Source: Deltaproteobacteria bacterium UBA2385
GTDB taxonomy: Bacteria > Myxococcota_A > UBA796 > UBA2385
Direction of reading: 5' to 3'
Assembly (NCBI GenBank): GCA_002343455.1
Contig: DDSR01000446.1
Coordinates: 3,119-22,452, forward strand
DNA length: 19,334 bases
Shown piece after piece: positions 6,257 through 13,188 of the stretch (the stretch's first letter is position 1; each line of letters begins with the position of its first letter). Under the pieces are notes generated by a model. That model saw only the letters and a list, made by a program, of their open reading frames with translations, did not search any database and was not told the origin of the DNA. The translations under genes and the position numbers were made by a program.

Positions 6257-7549
6257 TCAGCTCCGGCCCTTCCGGAAGGTCGTGAGGTCGAGCTCGAGCT
6301 CATGCGCCCGGCGATAGAGCGTGTTCCGGCCGATGCCGAGCTCCTGGGCGGCGGCGCGCACATTGCCGCCATGGCGCTCGAGGACCGCGCAGAGTTGGTC
6401 CCGGTCCAGGCGCGGTGCCGGAGCCGGGAGTGGGGCCTGCCTGGACGTCGGCAATGAGGACCCATCCTCCCAGCGCTGCCCCGGTGAATGGGTGATGGCG
6501 AGGCGGGTGACGGTCGCCTCGACCTCGCGCACATTGCCCGGCCAGTCCCAGGCCAGGAGCCGCTCGACCAGGGCCGGGTCGACGCGCAGCCCCTCTCCCG
6601 CCCGCGCCCGTGCGAGGCGGTGAAACAAGACCGCGATGTCGATCGGACGCGAGCGGAGGGGCGGGACCCGGATCACCCACTGCTCCAGCCGGGAGCGCAG
6701 GTCTGCCCGGAAGGCCCCTGACAGTACGGCGACGTCCAGGTCGCGGTTGGTGGCCGCGACGAAGCGGACCGCGGCCTGGGCGAAACGATCGCTGCCCACC
6801 GGGCGGGCCTCGCCGGACTGCAACAGCCGCAGCAGGCTGCTCTGGAAGCTGGGGCTGGCGTCGCCGATCTCGTCGAAGAGCAGGGTGCCCTGCTCGGCCT
6901 CGCGGACCAGCCCGGCCCGCTCGCCGACCGCCCCGGTGAAGGCGCCGCGGGTGTGGCCGAAGAGCTCGCTGTGCAGGACGGGATCTCCCACCCCGGCGCA
7001 GTTCAGGGCGACGAAGCGCCCCCTGGCGCCGCTGAGGCGGTGGATCTCTCGCGCTACAAGCTCCTTGCCGGTGCCCGGCTCGCCCAGGATCAGGACGGTG
7101 GCCTCATGAGGCGCTACCTGGGCGATCTGGCGGAGCACCTCCCGGATCGCCGGGCTCACCCCGAGGATGCGGGGGTGTTGCGGCCCGCTCTCCCCTCCCC
7201 TGTCGGCGATCAGCAGCACATCGCCGACCCGCAGGAGCTGCCCCACCGGCAGGGGCGCGGCCTCGACCTGCCGACCGCCGACCCAGGTCCCGTTGCGGCT
7301 CTGCAGATCGACCACCTGCAAGGAATCGCCTACCCGCTCGATCCGCGCGTGGCGCTTGGACAGGCGGGGGTCGTCGAGCACCTCCAGGCCGACCGGCATG
7401 CCACGACCGAGCTCCAGCGGGCGCTCGCCGACCGGCAGCCACTGCCCGACCAGGGAGGCCTGCTCGTGGTGCGCGATCCAGAGCCCGACCGCGGCTCCTG
7501 GCGCTCGTGGCAGAGGGTCGTGGCGGCTCAGGGTGCGGGAATTCTCCAT
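6257..7549 (-). CDS. FHA-domain sigma-54-dependent transcriptional activator
   Basis: A 430-residue bacterial enhancer-binding protein. Residues about 35-115 are an FHA domain with the phosphothreonine-binding set GR (48-49), S64, H67 and SRNGT (84-88). Residues about 127-355 are the AAA+ sigma-54 activation domain: Walker A GEPGTGKE (156-163), the sigma-54 contact loop GAFTGA (202-207), Walker B LLFDEIGD (223-230), and WPGNVRE (336-342). The C-terminus has a Fis-type HTH (HGGNVRAAAQELGIGRNTLY, 393-412). All key residues are intact. There is no receiver domain, so activation is expected through phosphothreonine recognition by the FHA domain, not by a histidine kinase. The ATG at 7549 is preceded in frame by TAG and has no well-spaced Shine-Dalgarno. 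The neighbouring divergent gene encodes a Ser/Thr kinase, the natural partner. Confidence 0.94.
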   Translation of the reverse strand: MENSRTLSRHDPLPRAPGAAVGLWIAHHEQASLVGQWLPVGERPLELGRGMPVGLEVLDDPRLSKRHARIERVGDSLQVVDLQSRNGTWVGGRQVEAAPLPVGQLLRVGDVLLIADRGGESGPQHPRILGVSPAIREVLRQIAQVAPHEATVLILGEPGTGKELVAREIHRLSGARGRFVALNCAGVGDPVLHSELFGHTRGAFTGAVGERAGLVREAEQGTLLFDEIGDASPSFQSSLLRLLQSGEARPVGSDRFAQAAVRFVAATNRDLDVAVLSGAFRADLRSRLEQWVIRVPPLRSRPIDIAVLFHRLARARAGEGLRVDPALVERLLAWDWPGNVREVEATVTRLAITHSPGQRWEDGSSLPTSRQAPLPAPAPRLDRDQLCAVLERHGGNVRAAAQELGIGRNTLYRRAHELELDLTTFRKGRS

Positions 7550-7571
7550 CCCCGAATGCTACAGGAGGAGC

Positions 7572-10376
7572 ATGGAGATCGGTCGCGTCCTGGGATCCTG
7601 GCATCTGCTGGCGCCGCTGGGCGCGGGGGGCTCGGGCACCGTCTTCCTGGCGCGCGAGGCCTCGGGCCGCGAGGGGGCGCTGAAGATCAGCCATGGGGAC
7701 GGGGCCAGCCTGCGGCGGGAGGTGCGGTTGCTGGCCGAGATCAAGCGCCCCGACATCGCCGAGGTGCTGGACCACGGGGTCGAGGAGGGTCGGGTCTGGC
7801 TGGTCACCCGGCGGGTCCAGGGGGACACCCTGGCCGCGGTGGGCCTGTCGCAGCGCCCGATGGAGGTAGCCGCCGCCTGCGAGCTGGTCGAGCGCATCTG
7901 CGCGCCGCTGGCCTGGCTGCATGGCGAGGGCCTGGTGCACGGGGATCTCAAGCCCTCGAATGTGGTGGTCGCGGGCCAGGAGATCGTGCTGATCGACTTC
8001 GGGCTGGCCGCCCGCACGGGCCTGCGGGCCTCGGTCGAGGACGCCCCTCGTGGGGGCGGGAGCGCCGCCTGGATGGCGCCGGAGCGGGTGCGTGGCGAGG
8101 CCTGGGACGCGCGGGCCGATCTGTACTCGCTGGGCTGCATCCTCTACGAGCTGGTCACGGGCCTCTCGCCCTTCGCGAACGAGAGCCTGGAGGCGACCCT
8201 GGCTGCCCACCTCGAACACAGTCCGCCCCGGCCCTCGGCCCTCGTCCCGGGGGTGCCTGCGGGGCTCGACAGGCTGCTGGCCCGCCTGCTCTCGCGCTCG
8301 CCCTCGGATCGGCTCGACGCGGTCCGGGTGGCCGCCGCCCTGGCTGAGCTGCGTGGGGCGCCGCCTCGACCGATGCTGCCGCCGCCTCGACCCTGGCTGC
8401 CGAACCCGGCCTTTCGCGGTCGCGGGCGGGAACTTCGGGAGATCGAGAGGCTGCTGGCGATGGGTCCGGTCTCGGTCGAGGGGGTCGCGGGCAGCGGCAA
8501 GAGCAGGCTGCTGTTGGAAGCCGGCGCCCAGGCGCGGCGGGCCGGCTGGCGGGTGCTGTACGCGGCGGGCCGGCCCCAGGAGGAGGCGCCCCTGGCGAGC
8601 CTGCGCCATGCGCTGGCGGACCAGGAGATCAAGGAGCCGGACACCATCGCTGTCCTTGCCCTGCTCTGGCCGGAGTGGGCGGCCCGAACAGAGGCTCCGG
8701 CCGTGCTGGCCGGGCAGTCCGGTGCCCGCGCCCGTTTCGTCGAGGCCCTCTCCGCGGCTCTGGCCGAGCTGGCTGGGCCTCTGCTTCTGGTGATCGACGA
8801 TCTGCACCTCGCCGACGAGGCCACCCGGGCCTGGGCGAGGAGCGAGCTGCCCGAGGGGGTGCACCTGCTCGTCTCGGGGGGGCGGCTGGGGCAGGAGCTC
8901 GTCCTGGACCGCCTGGGCGAGGGGGCAGCCCAGGACATCGTCGAGGAGTTGATCGGTGGGGTGGAGGTAGACAAACGCGAGCGGGTGTGTGCCCTGGCGG
9001 GTGGCAACCCCTGGTTGTTGTGTGAGCTCACGCGGCAGGTCTCGGTCGGTCGGGAGCCGGCTCGCAGCGCTGCCCTGCGGAGCATCGTGAACGATGCGCT
9101 GCGAGGGCTGCGGGGCGCCCCGGCCCGGATCGCCACGGTGCTCGCGGTGCTTGGCCCCGTGCCCGAACCCGAGTGGCTGGCCCGGCTGGCCGGCCTGAGA
9201 GAACGCTCGCTGGACCTGGGCGTGCAGGAGCTGCTGCGACGCGGGGTCCTGGAGAGCGAGAGCCTTCGTTTTCGCAACGAGCTGCTGCGCAGCACCGTCG
9301 CCCGTCGCACACCACCCGCGCGGGTCCGGGACCTGCACCGCGCCCTGGCCGAGCTGATCATACAGCGCTACGGCGAGGCCGCCGGCCCCCACTCCAGCCG
9401 CCTCGCCCCCCTGCTGGCCGGGTGTGGTGAGAGCCGGGAGGCGGCGCACCACTACCGGGCCGCGGCGGTGGAGCAGAAGCGGGTCGGAAACTCCGAAGCC
9501 GCCCTCGCCCACCTCGACGCCGCCATCGCTCTTCTGGAGGCGCGCGAGAGCATCCCGGTGCGGGTGGCGCGGGCCTTCGAGGTGCTGGCGGTCCAGGGAG
9601 AGCTGGATCAGGCCGAACGTCTCATGCAGCAGTGCCTGGAAGAGGCCAGACAGTTCGCGGACGATGGATTGATCGCGCTGAGCGGCCTGCGCCTGGCCAG
9701 CCTTGTCTGGCGGAGGGGCCAGCCAGCCCGGGCCCGTCTGCTCCTAGACGAGGCCCTGGTCGCTGCGCAGCGCGCGGAGGTCTACCTCGATGTCGGCATG
9801 ATCCACGGTGAGCTGGCGTCGATCGCCAACGAGGAGGGCGACAGGGCCGAAGAGCTGGCCCAGAACGAAGCCGCCCTGGCGGCCTTTGAGCGGGTCGCCC
9901 GGGAGGCGAACCCTCGCTTGACCGACCAGCGCCCGCTGGCTGCTCCCCCCGCCCGGTTAGCCGAGGCCAACGGGGCGATCTACGGCGCCAACCTGGGCCT
10001 GACCCTGCTGACGCTGGGGCGGGACGAGGAGGCCGTCGCACTCCTGGAGCGCTGCGTCCAGACCCTGGAGGCCATGCCCGAGTTTCGTTTGAAGGCGCTC
10101 ACCCCGAGAGGGATTTTGGCCATGGCCCACCTCGAAGCCGGGCGGCTGGATGCGGCCGAGCCGCTGTTCCGGAGGGTCCTGGCCGACGCGCGAGCCCTGG
10201 GCGACCGGCTCAACGAGTGCATCACCCACCAGATGCTGGCGAGGCTGGCGCTGGCTCGGGGGCAGGACCCGAGCACCGAGGTGGACCTGGGCCTCGCCCT
10301 GGCGATGCGGTATGGTTTTGCTCACCCACTGGCGGCGCTGCGGCGGTTGCGCCACCCATCTGGCCGGTCCGGTTAG
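7572..10376 (+). CDS. Ser/Thr protein kinase with AAA-type ATPase and TPR region
   Basis: A 934-residue cytoplasmic protein with no membrane span. Residues about 10-262 are a Hanks-type kinase: Gly-rich loop LGAGGSGTVFLA, ATP lysine K38 (GALKIS), helix-C E50, catalytic loop HGDLKPSN (123-130), DFG 142-144 and APE 169-171. The catalytic-loop Arg of HRD is Gly here, so it is a non-RD kinase and may not need activation-loop phosphorylation. After a Pro-rich linker (264-278) comes an AAA_16/ORC-like NTPase with Walker A GVAGSGKS (304-311) and Walker B LLLVIDD (404-410). From about residue 620 onward Ala/Leu-rich helical pairs resemble TPRs. This kinase-ATPase-TPR layout is common in myxobacteria (PknK-like). 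The start at 7572 has AGGAGG at 7563-7568; the frame is open further upstream but only antisense to the activator gene. Confidence 0.93.
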   Translation: MEIGRVLGSWHLLAPLGAGGSGTVFLAREASGREGALKISHGDGASLRREVRLLAEIKRPDIAEVLDHGVEEGRVWLVTRRVQGDTLAAVGLSQRPMEVAAACELVERICAPLAWLHGEGLVHGDLKPSNVVVAGQEIVLIDFGLAARTGLRASVEDAPRGGGSAAWMAPERVRGEAWDARADLYSLGCILYELVTGLSPFANESLEATLAAHLEHSPPRPSALVPGVPAGLDRLLARLLSRSPSDRLDAVRVAAALAELRGAPPRPMLPPPRPWLPNPAFRGRGRELREIERLLAMGPVSVEGVAGSGKSRLLLEAGAQARRAGWRVLYAAGRPQEEAPLASLRHALADQEIKEPDTIAVLALLWPEWAARTEAPAVLAGQSGARARFVEALSAALAELAGPLLLVIDDLHLADEATRAWARSELPEGVHLLVSGGRLGQELVLDRLGEGAAQDIVEELIGGVEVDKRERVCALAGGNPWLLCELTRQVSVGREPARSAALRSIVNDALRGLRGAPARIATVLAVLGPVPEPEWLARLAGLRERSLDLGVQELLRRGVLESESLRFRNELLRSTVARRTPPARVRDLHRALAELIIQRYGEAAGPHSSRLAPLLAGCGESREAAHHYRAAAVEQKRVGNSEAALAHLDAAIALLEARESIPVRVARAFEVLAVQGELDQAERLMQQCLEEARQFADDGLIALSGLRLASLVWRRGQPARARLLLDEALVAAQRAEVYLDVGMIHGELASIANEEGDRAEELAQNEAALAAFERVAREANPRLTDQRPLAAPPARLAEANGAIYGANLGLTLLTLGRDEEAVALLERCVQTLEAMPEFRLKALTPRGILAMAHLEAGRLDAAEPLFRRVLADARALGDRLNECITHQMLARLALARGQDPSTEVDLGLALAMRYGFAHPLAALRRLRHPSGRSG

Positions 10377-10425
10377 ACGAGGATCCGATGCCGACGCTCT
10401 CTCCCCGCTTCCAGGGACATCACCG

Positions 10426-10869
10426 ATGACGATATCAGCGATCGTATCCTACGACGGCCGTGAGGAATACATGTCCGTCGCTACGTTGATGAACTTCTGG
10501 CGGCAATGGCTTCCAGATATACTGGCCCTCGACTTGAAGTGGATCGCCCTGTTCGAGTCGGGATGCGTGCTCTCCTCCGAGGATCATCCCTTTGTGCAGG
10601 CAGAACTGCTTCAGCTGCGCACATGGCTCTCGACTCGCGAGACCTCGGAGACCGATGACGCAGAAGCCGCCCAGCGCCTGGACCGACTCTCGGCGGAGAT
10701 GATCCGAGCGGCTTTCAATCCAGCAGCCTGGCCTCAGATTCGTGCCCAGCTCTCAACGAGCGTCTCTTCGAGAGACGATAACAACGACACCGTACGCCGC
10801 ATCGACCTTCTGCTGGCGCAGATAGAAGCAGCGTTGCCATTCCAAGACGCCGAGCGGTCGGTGGGCTGA
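10426..10869 (+). CDS. Hypothetical protein with AT-richer composition
   Basis: A predicted 147-residue soluble protein beginning MTISAIVSYDGREEYMSVAT and ending PFQDAERSVG. It has no signal peptide, no membrane segment and no motif I recognise. It is predicted mostly helical, with an aromatic N-terminal section (MNFWRQWLPDILALDLKWIA) and a charged C-terminal half. ATG 10426 is the first start after the kinase stop, 49 bases downstream on the same strand; only a weak CAGGGA precedes it. Bases 10441-10500 contain 31 G+C out of 60, well below the surrounding genes, and codon third positions are less GC-biased. This suggests recent acquisition or a fast-evolving accessory gene. It could be read through from the kinase gene. 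Coding status is likely but not proven. Confidence 0.6.
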   Translation: MTISAIVSYDGREEYMSVATLMNFWRQWLPDILALDLKWIALFESGCVLSSEDHPFVQAELLQLRTWLSTRETSETDDAEAAQRLDRLSAEMIRAAFNPAAWPQIRAQLSTSVSSRDDNNDTVRRIDLLLAQIEAALPFQDAERSVG

Positions 10870-10992
10870 GACCAGGGCCCATCGAGTCCGTCGGTGCCTG
10901 CGTGTCTCACCCATGAACGGTCATTGTCTTCGTCGCTCGTCGAAACATCTCGTCCGGGCCCACGGCCTGAAGCTGGATCTGGAGGGATCCGA

Positions 10993-11115
10993 GGGACCAA
11001 CCACGGAGATGACCGGCCATCACCGGACTTAGGGACGCAATTGCGGGACCAACTCGGGAGGTGACCGGCACCGCCCGACTTAGGGACGCAATTGCGGGAC
11101 CAACTCGGGAGATGA
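10993..11115. repeat. Tandem direct repeat, 51-52 base unit, about 2.4 copies
   Basis: Units begin with GGGACCAA at 10993, 11045 and 11096. The first unit is 52 bases and diverged in its first half; the second is 51 bases; the third stops after about 20 bases. The stretch 11026-11060 is identical over 35 bases to 11077-11111. Each complete unit includes the 10-base palindrome CGCAATTGCG. Spacing is too regular and the units too similar to each other, without unique spacers, for a CRISPR array. Confidence 0.8.
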
Positions 11116-11141
11116 GGGTTCATCTCCCGAGTTGGTCCCGC
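11094..11141. repeat. Perfect hairpin with 22-bp arms and 4-base loop
   Basis: The left arm (11094-11115) is the third tandem-repeat unit and the right arm (11120-11141) is its exact inverted copy; GGGT (11116-11119) forms the loop. The arm begins GCGGGACCAACTCGGG. It follows the end of the plus-strand orphan gene by about 225 bases and the minus-strand hipH-type stop by about 130 bases. No T-run follows on either strand, so it looks more like a REP/MITE-type element than an intrinsic terminator. Confidence 0.8.
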
Positions 11142-11162
11142 CCGGTGCCGCCAATGCACGGC

Positions 11163-11188
11163 GGGCGCGATGAATCGCGCCCCTACGC
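11163..11188. repeat. REP-like palindromic repeat, copy 2
   Basis: GGGCGCGAT-GA-ATCGCGCCC followed by CTACGC. It matches the element at 5450-5475 at 25 of 26 bases, in the same orientation; the one change is in the loop, so the stem is preserved. It sits 21 bases after the large hairpin, in the gene-free region. Confidence 0.8.
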
Positions 11189-11270
11189 CATGATCCTCAC
11201 CCCCACCATGCGCGCCCCCCTCACGCCGACCGCGGGCCCCACCTCACCCGAACCGCGCCCCCTCCCGGTC

Positions 11271-12620
11271 TCAACCCGGAAGCTGGTCCACGACAGACCG
11301 GATCGCCGCAACAGCGTCAACGTTCTCCGCCGCGATGCGCCGGAAGCCCGCCGACACCCGGTCATCCGCCGCGACCCGCGCCCAGAGATCCACCGCGGCG
11401 GTCCACGCGCCCCGGGCGACATCGGCGTCGGCGGGGCCGGGCAGCGGCGGCAACAACGGCCGGTCGACGAGCTCGCCCTGTACGGGGCGGTAGGCCATCG
11501 GGAGCATGTCGTAGGCCGGGGCGAGGCCCGTCACACGCGCGCCCCGAGCGAAGAACGACAGGTTTCCGAAGTGCCTATCGCTGTTGGCGATCAGGCCGCC
11601 GAAGCGCTCGAGCCAGCGGGTGTCCCGATGGGCATCGGCGCCGACCAGGCCCAGCCGCACAAGCGCCGCCGTCGAGCTGCTCCAGCTTCGCAGGTCGGAT
11701 CCCACATACTCGGCGTCGAGCGCCGCCAACGACAGCAGGCCTCGACGGCGGGCGGGCCCGACCCGGTCGAAGCGCTCCACCTCGAGGAAGACCCGGTCGG
11801 AGCCGAAGACCAGCTCGGAGCGCCCGCTGGACTGGCCATGTTCGGCGAGCACGCGGTGGGTGAGGTGCTCGGCGACGAGGAGATCGGCGACGCGCTCGGC
11901 CTCGGGGCTGGCGACGGGCGGAGAGAACTTCACGAGCACGGGCACGGCCTCCTCCCCCGCGACGCGGCTGACCGCGAACTTGGGCTGCTCGCCACCTGCC
12001 GAGGAGCCGGCGGGCCCGTGGGCGAGCACGTCGGAGGCCAGCCGGCCGTAGGCCTCGGCGCGATGCTCGCTGCGGACGAGGTCGGCGGGAGCCCGCGCCT
12101 GCTCGGCCCAGCGCACCCAGGCCTGCTCGCCCACCACGAGCGCGCCCACGAGGTTGGAGCCCGCGACGGTCAGGTAGCGGAGCACCTGGTCTCCGCTCCA
12201 GCGGAGGACGTCCTCGGGCAGCCCGAGCTCGGGGTGGCGCCGTGGGGCCAGGCGCCCCAGGAAGCCGGCAGGGCGCAGATCGTGCAGAAACCACGGCAGA
12301 TCGGCGTGGAAGCCTGGGTCGACGTCCTCGCAGAGGGGCTCCACGTAGAAGCCGGAGGGCGCGACCGGGTGCAGGTCGCACAAAGCCCGGGTGCCCTCGG
12401 AGACGTCGTAGACCCGGATGGGCGCCTCGACGGCGAGGACCTCCCGACGAGCCGCGTAGCGGGTGGACCGCGCCCGTCCAACGCGCAGCAGGCCCCCACC
12501 TGCCTCGCGGACCAGCCGGGAGAAGCTGGGCTGGCTGATGCCGAGGCGCGCGCACAGCTCGGGCGCCGCGCTGGGGCCGGCGGCGGTGAGCGCGGCGAGC
12601 AGTCGGAGCGGGTCGTGCAT
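11271..12620 (-). CDS. HipA-fold Ser/Thr kinase toxin-like protein with N-terminal HTH (HipH/YjjJ type)
   Basis: A 449-residue protein resembling E. coli YjjJ (HipH) in size and layout. Residues about 1-60 are a winged-helix/HTH (LRLLAALTAAGPSAAPELCA, RLGISQPSFSRLVREAGG). The HipA-type kinase domain follows: the Ser/Gly P-loop segment SSAGGEQPKFAV (206-217), nucleotide-binding lysine in VLVKFSP (K231), catalytic ANSDRHFGN (345-353; D348, N353) and the metal-binding Asp in AYDMLPM (D371). All catalytic positions look intact. HipA kinases phosphorylate targets such as glutamyl-tRNA synthetase; the YjjJ branch target is unsettled. There is no separate hipB antitoxin gene beside it, so the fused HTH may provide autoregulation. 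The ATG at 12620 lacks a Shine-Dalgarno sequence. Confidence 0.85.
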   Translation of the reverse strand: MHDPLRLLAALTAAGPSAAPELCARLGISQPSFSRLVREAGGGLLRVGRARSTRYAARREVLAVEAPIRVYDVSEGTRALCDLHPVAPSGFYVEPLCEDVDPGFHADLPWFLHDLRPAGFLGRLAPRRHPELGLPEDVLRWSGDQVLRYLTVAGSNLVGALVVGEQAWVRWAEQARAPADLVRSEHRAEAYGRLASDVLAHGPAGSSAGGEQPKFAVSRVAGEEAVPVLVKFSPPVASPEAERVADLLVAEHLTHRVLAEHGQSSGRSELVFGSDRVFLEVERFDRVGPARRRGLLSLAALDAEYVGSDLRSWSSSTAALVRLGLVGADAHRDTRWLERFGGLIANSDRHFGNLSFFARGARVTGLAPAYDMLPMAYRPVQGELVDRPLLPPLPGPADADVARGAWTAAVDLWARVAADDRVSAGFRRIAAENVDAVAAIRSVVDQLPG

Positions 12621-12626
12621 GGTTAA

Positions 12627-12673
12627 TGAATAGATATTCGAATGGATATTGTCAAGATTTTTAGGTAATTATA
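12627..12673 (-). promoter_or_regulatory. AT-rich promoter and operator candidate of the HipH-type gene
   Basis: In the otherwise GC-rich window this gap is AT-rich. On the minus strand a perfect -10 TATAAT lies at 12673-12668 without a good -35. Downstream is TTGACA (12655-12650), followed 17 bases later by a weak -10, TATTCA (12632-12627), only six bases before the ATG. Between them two adjacent direct repeats, AATATCCATTCG and AATATCTATTCA, form a likely operator; GAATATCTATTC within them is an inverted repeat. The 10-mer ATCTATTCAT recurs upstream at 12703-12694. Use of the nearer promoter would give a leaderless transcript. Confidence 0.5.
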
Positions 12674-12705
12674 TCGATCCCGACGGCCAATCATGAATAG
12701 ATTGT

Positions 12706-13185
12706 TCACCCCGACCGCGCGATCAGCCCCGCCTCGCTCTGCCCCATCGCCGCCAGCAGGCCCGCCTCGGCCTCTCGCATCGCGGCGGCCTCCTCCTCGT
12801 CCTCCTCGTGGTCGTGCCCCAGCAGGTGCAGCAGCCCGTGCACCAGCAGCACCCGCAGCTCCTGCTCCAGGCCGTGACCCAGCGCGGTCGCCTGCCGCTG
12901 GGCGGTGTCCAGGCTGATCACGACGTCGCCGAGCGCCCGCGGCATGCCCTCGGGCAGGGCCCACTCGTCTTCCTCCTGCGGGAAGGAGAGCACATCGGTG
13001 GGGCCCTCGACCTCGCGCCACTCGGTGTTGAGCGCGGCGATGACCTCGTCGTCGCAGAGCAGGACGCTGAGCTCGACCTGATCGAGGCCCAGGGCCTGGA
13101 GCGCCTGCTGGGCGAGCGCCTCGACGGGCTCGAGCCAGCGCTCCTCGACCTGGCCTTGGGTGTCGACGCCGATGAACAGAGCCAT
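12706..13185 (-). CDS. ybeY: Endoribonuclease YbeY, 16S rRNA maturation / ribosome quality control
   Basis: A 159-residue UPF0054-family protein. The metal-binding signature is HGLLHLLGHDH (the H-x3-H-x5-H pattern) in LLVHGLLHLLGHDHEE, and the family block PTDVLSFP is also present (GPTDVLSFPQEEDEW). In bacteria YbeY is a Zn-dependent RNase needed for 16S rRNA 3' end processing and ribosome quality control. It starts three bases after the pgpH stop, with AAGGAG at 13200-13195. It is the last gene of phoH-pgpH-ybeY, an order known from many bacteria. The C-terminal tail (QSEAGLIARSG) is short and variable. Often another cell-envelope gene follows in this operon (a CBS-domain protein); here the HipH-type gene follows instead. 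Confidence 0.95.
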   Translation of the reverse strand: MALFIGVDTQGQVEERWLEPVEALAQQALQALGLDQVELSVLLCDDEVIAALNTEWREVEGPTDVLSFPQEEDEWALPEGMPRALGDVVISLDTAQRQATALGHGLEQELRVLLVHGLLHLLGHDHEEDEEEAAAMREAEAGLLAAMGQSEAGLIARSG

Positions 13186-13188
13186 GGC

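Larger units (their letters stand above)
10870..11270. other. 401-base gene-free region carrying mixed repeats
   Basis: Between the orphan gene and the hipH-type gene I find no credible gene. The left 120 bases (10870-10992) show no clear structure. The centre holds 51-52 base tandem units and a strong hairpin, followed by a second REP-like palindrome; each is listed separately. The right part (11190-11270) is C-rich and featureless. The two neighbouring genes point towards each other, so it may serve as a terminator zone, but no T-run follows any stem. Confidence 0.6.

Noticed and set aside
10913..11032. A 39-codon plus-strand frame starting MNGHCLRRSSKHLVRAHGLK
   Set aside because: No Shine-Dalgarno, no homology that I recognise, and its end lies inside the tandem repeat; it is probably chance.
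10993..11141. CRISPR array or integron attC site
   Set aside because: Repeats abut without unique spacers and number fewer than three. The inverted arms carry GTTGGTC, which misses the attC GTTRRRY core, and no integrase is present.
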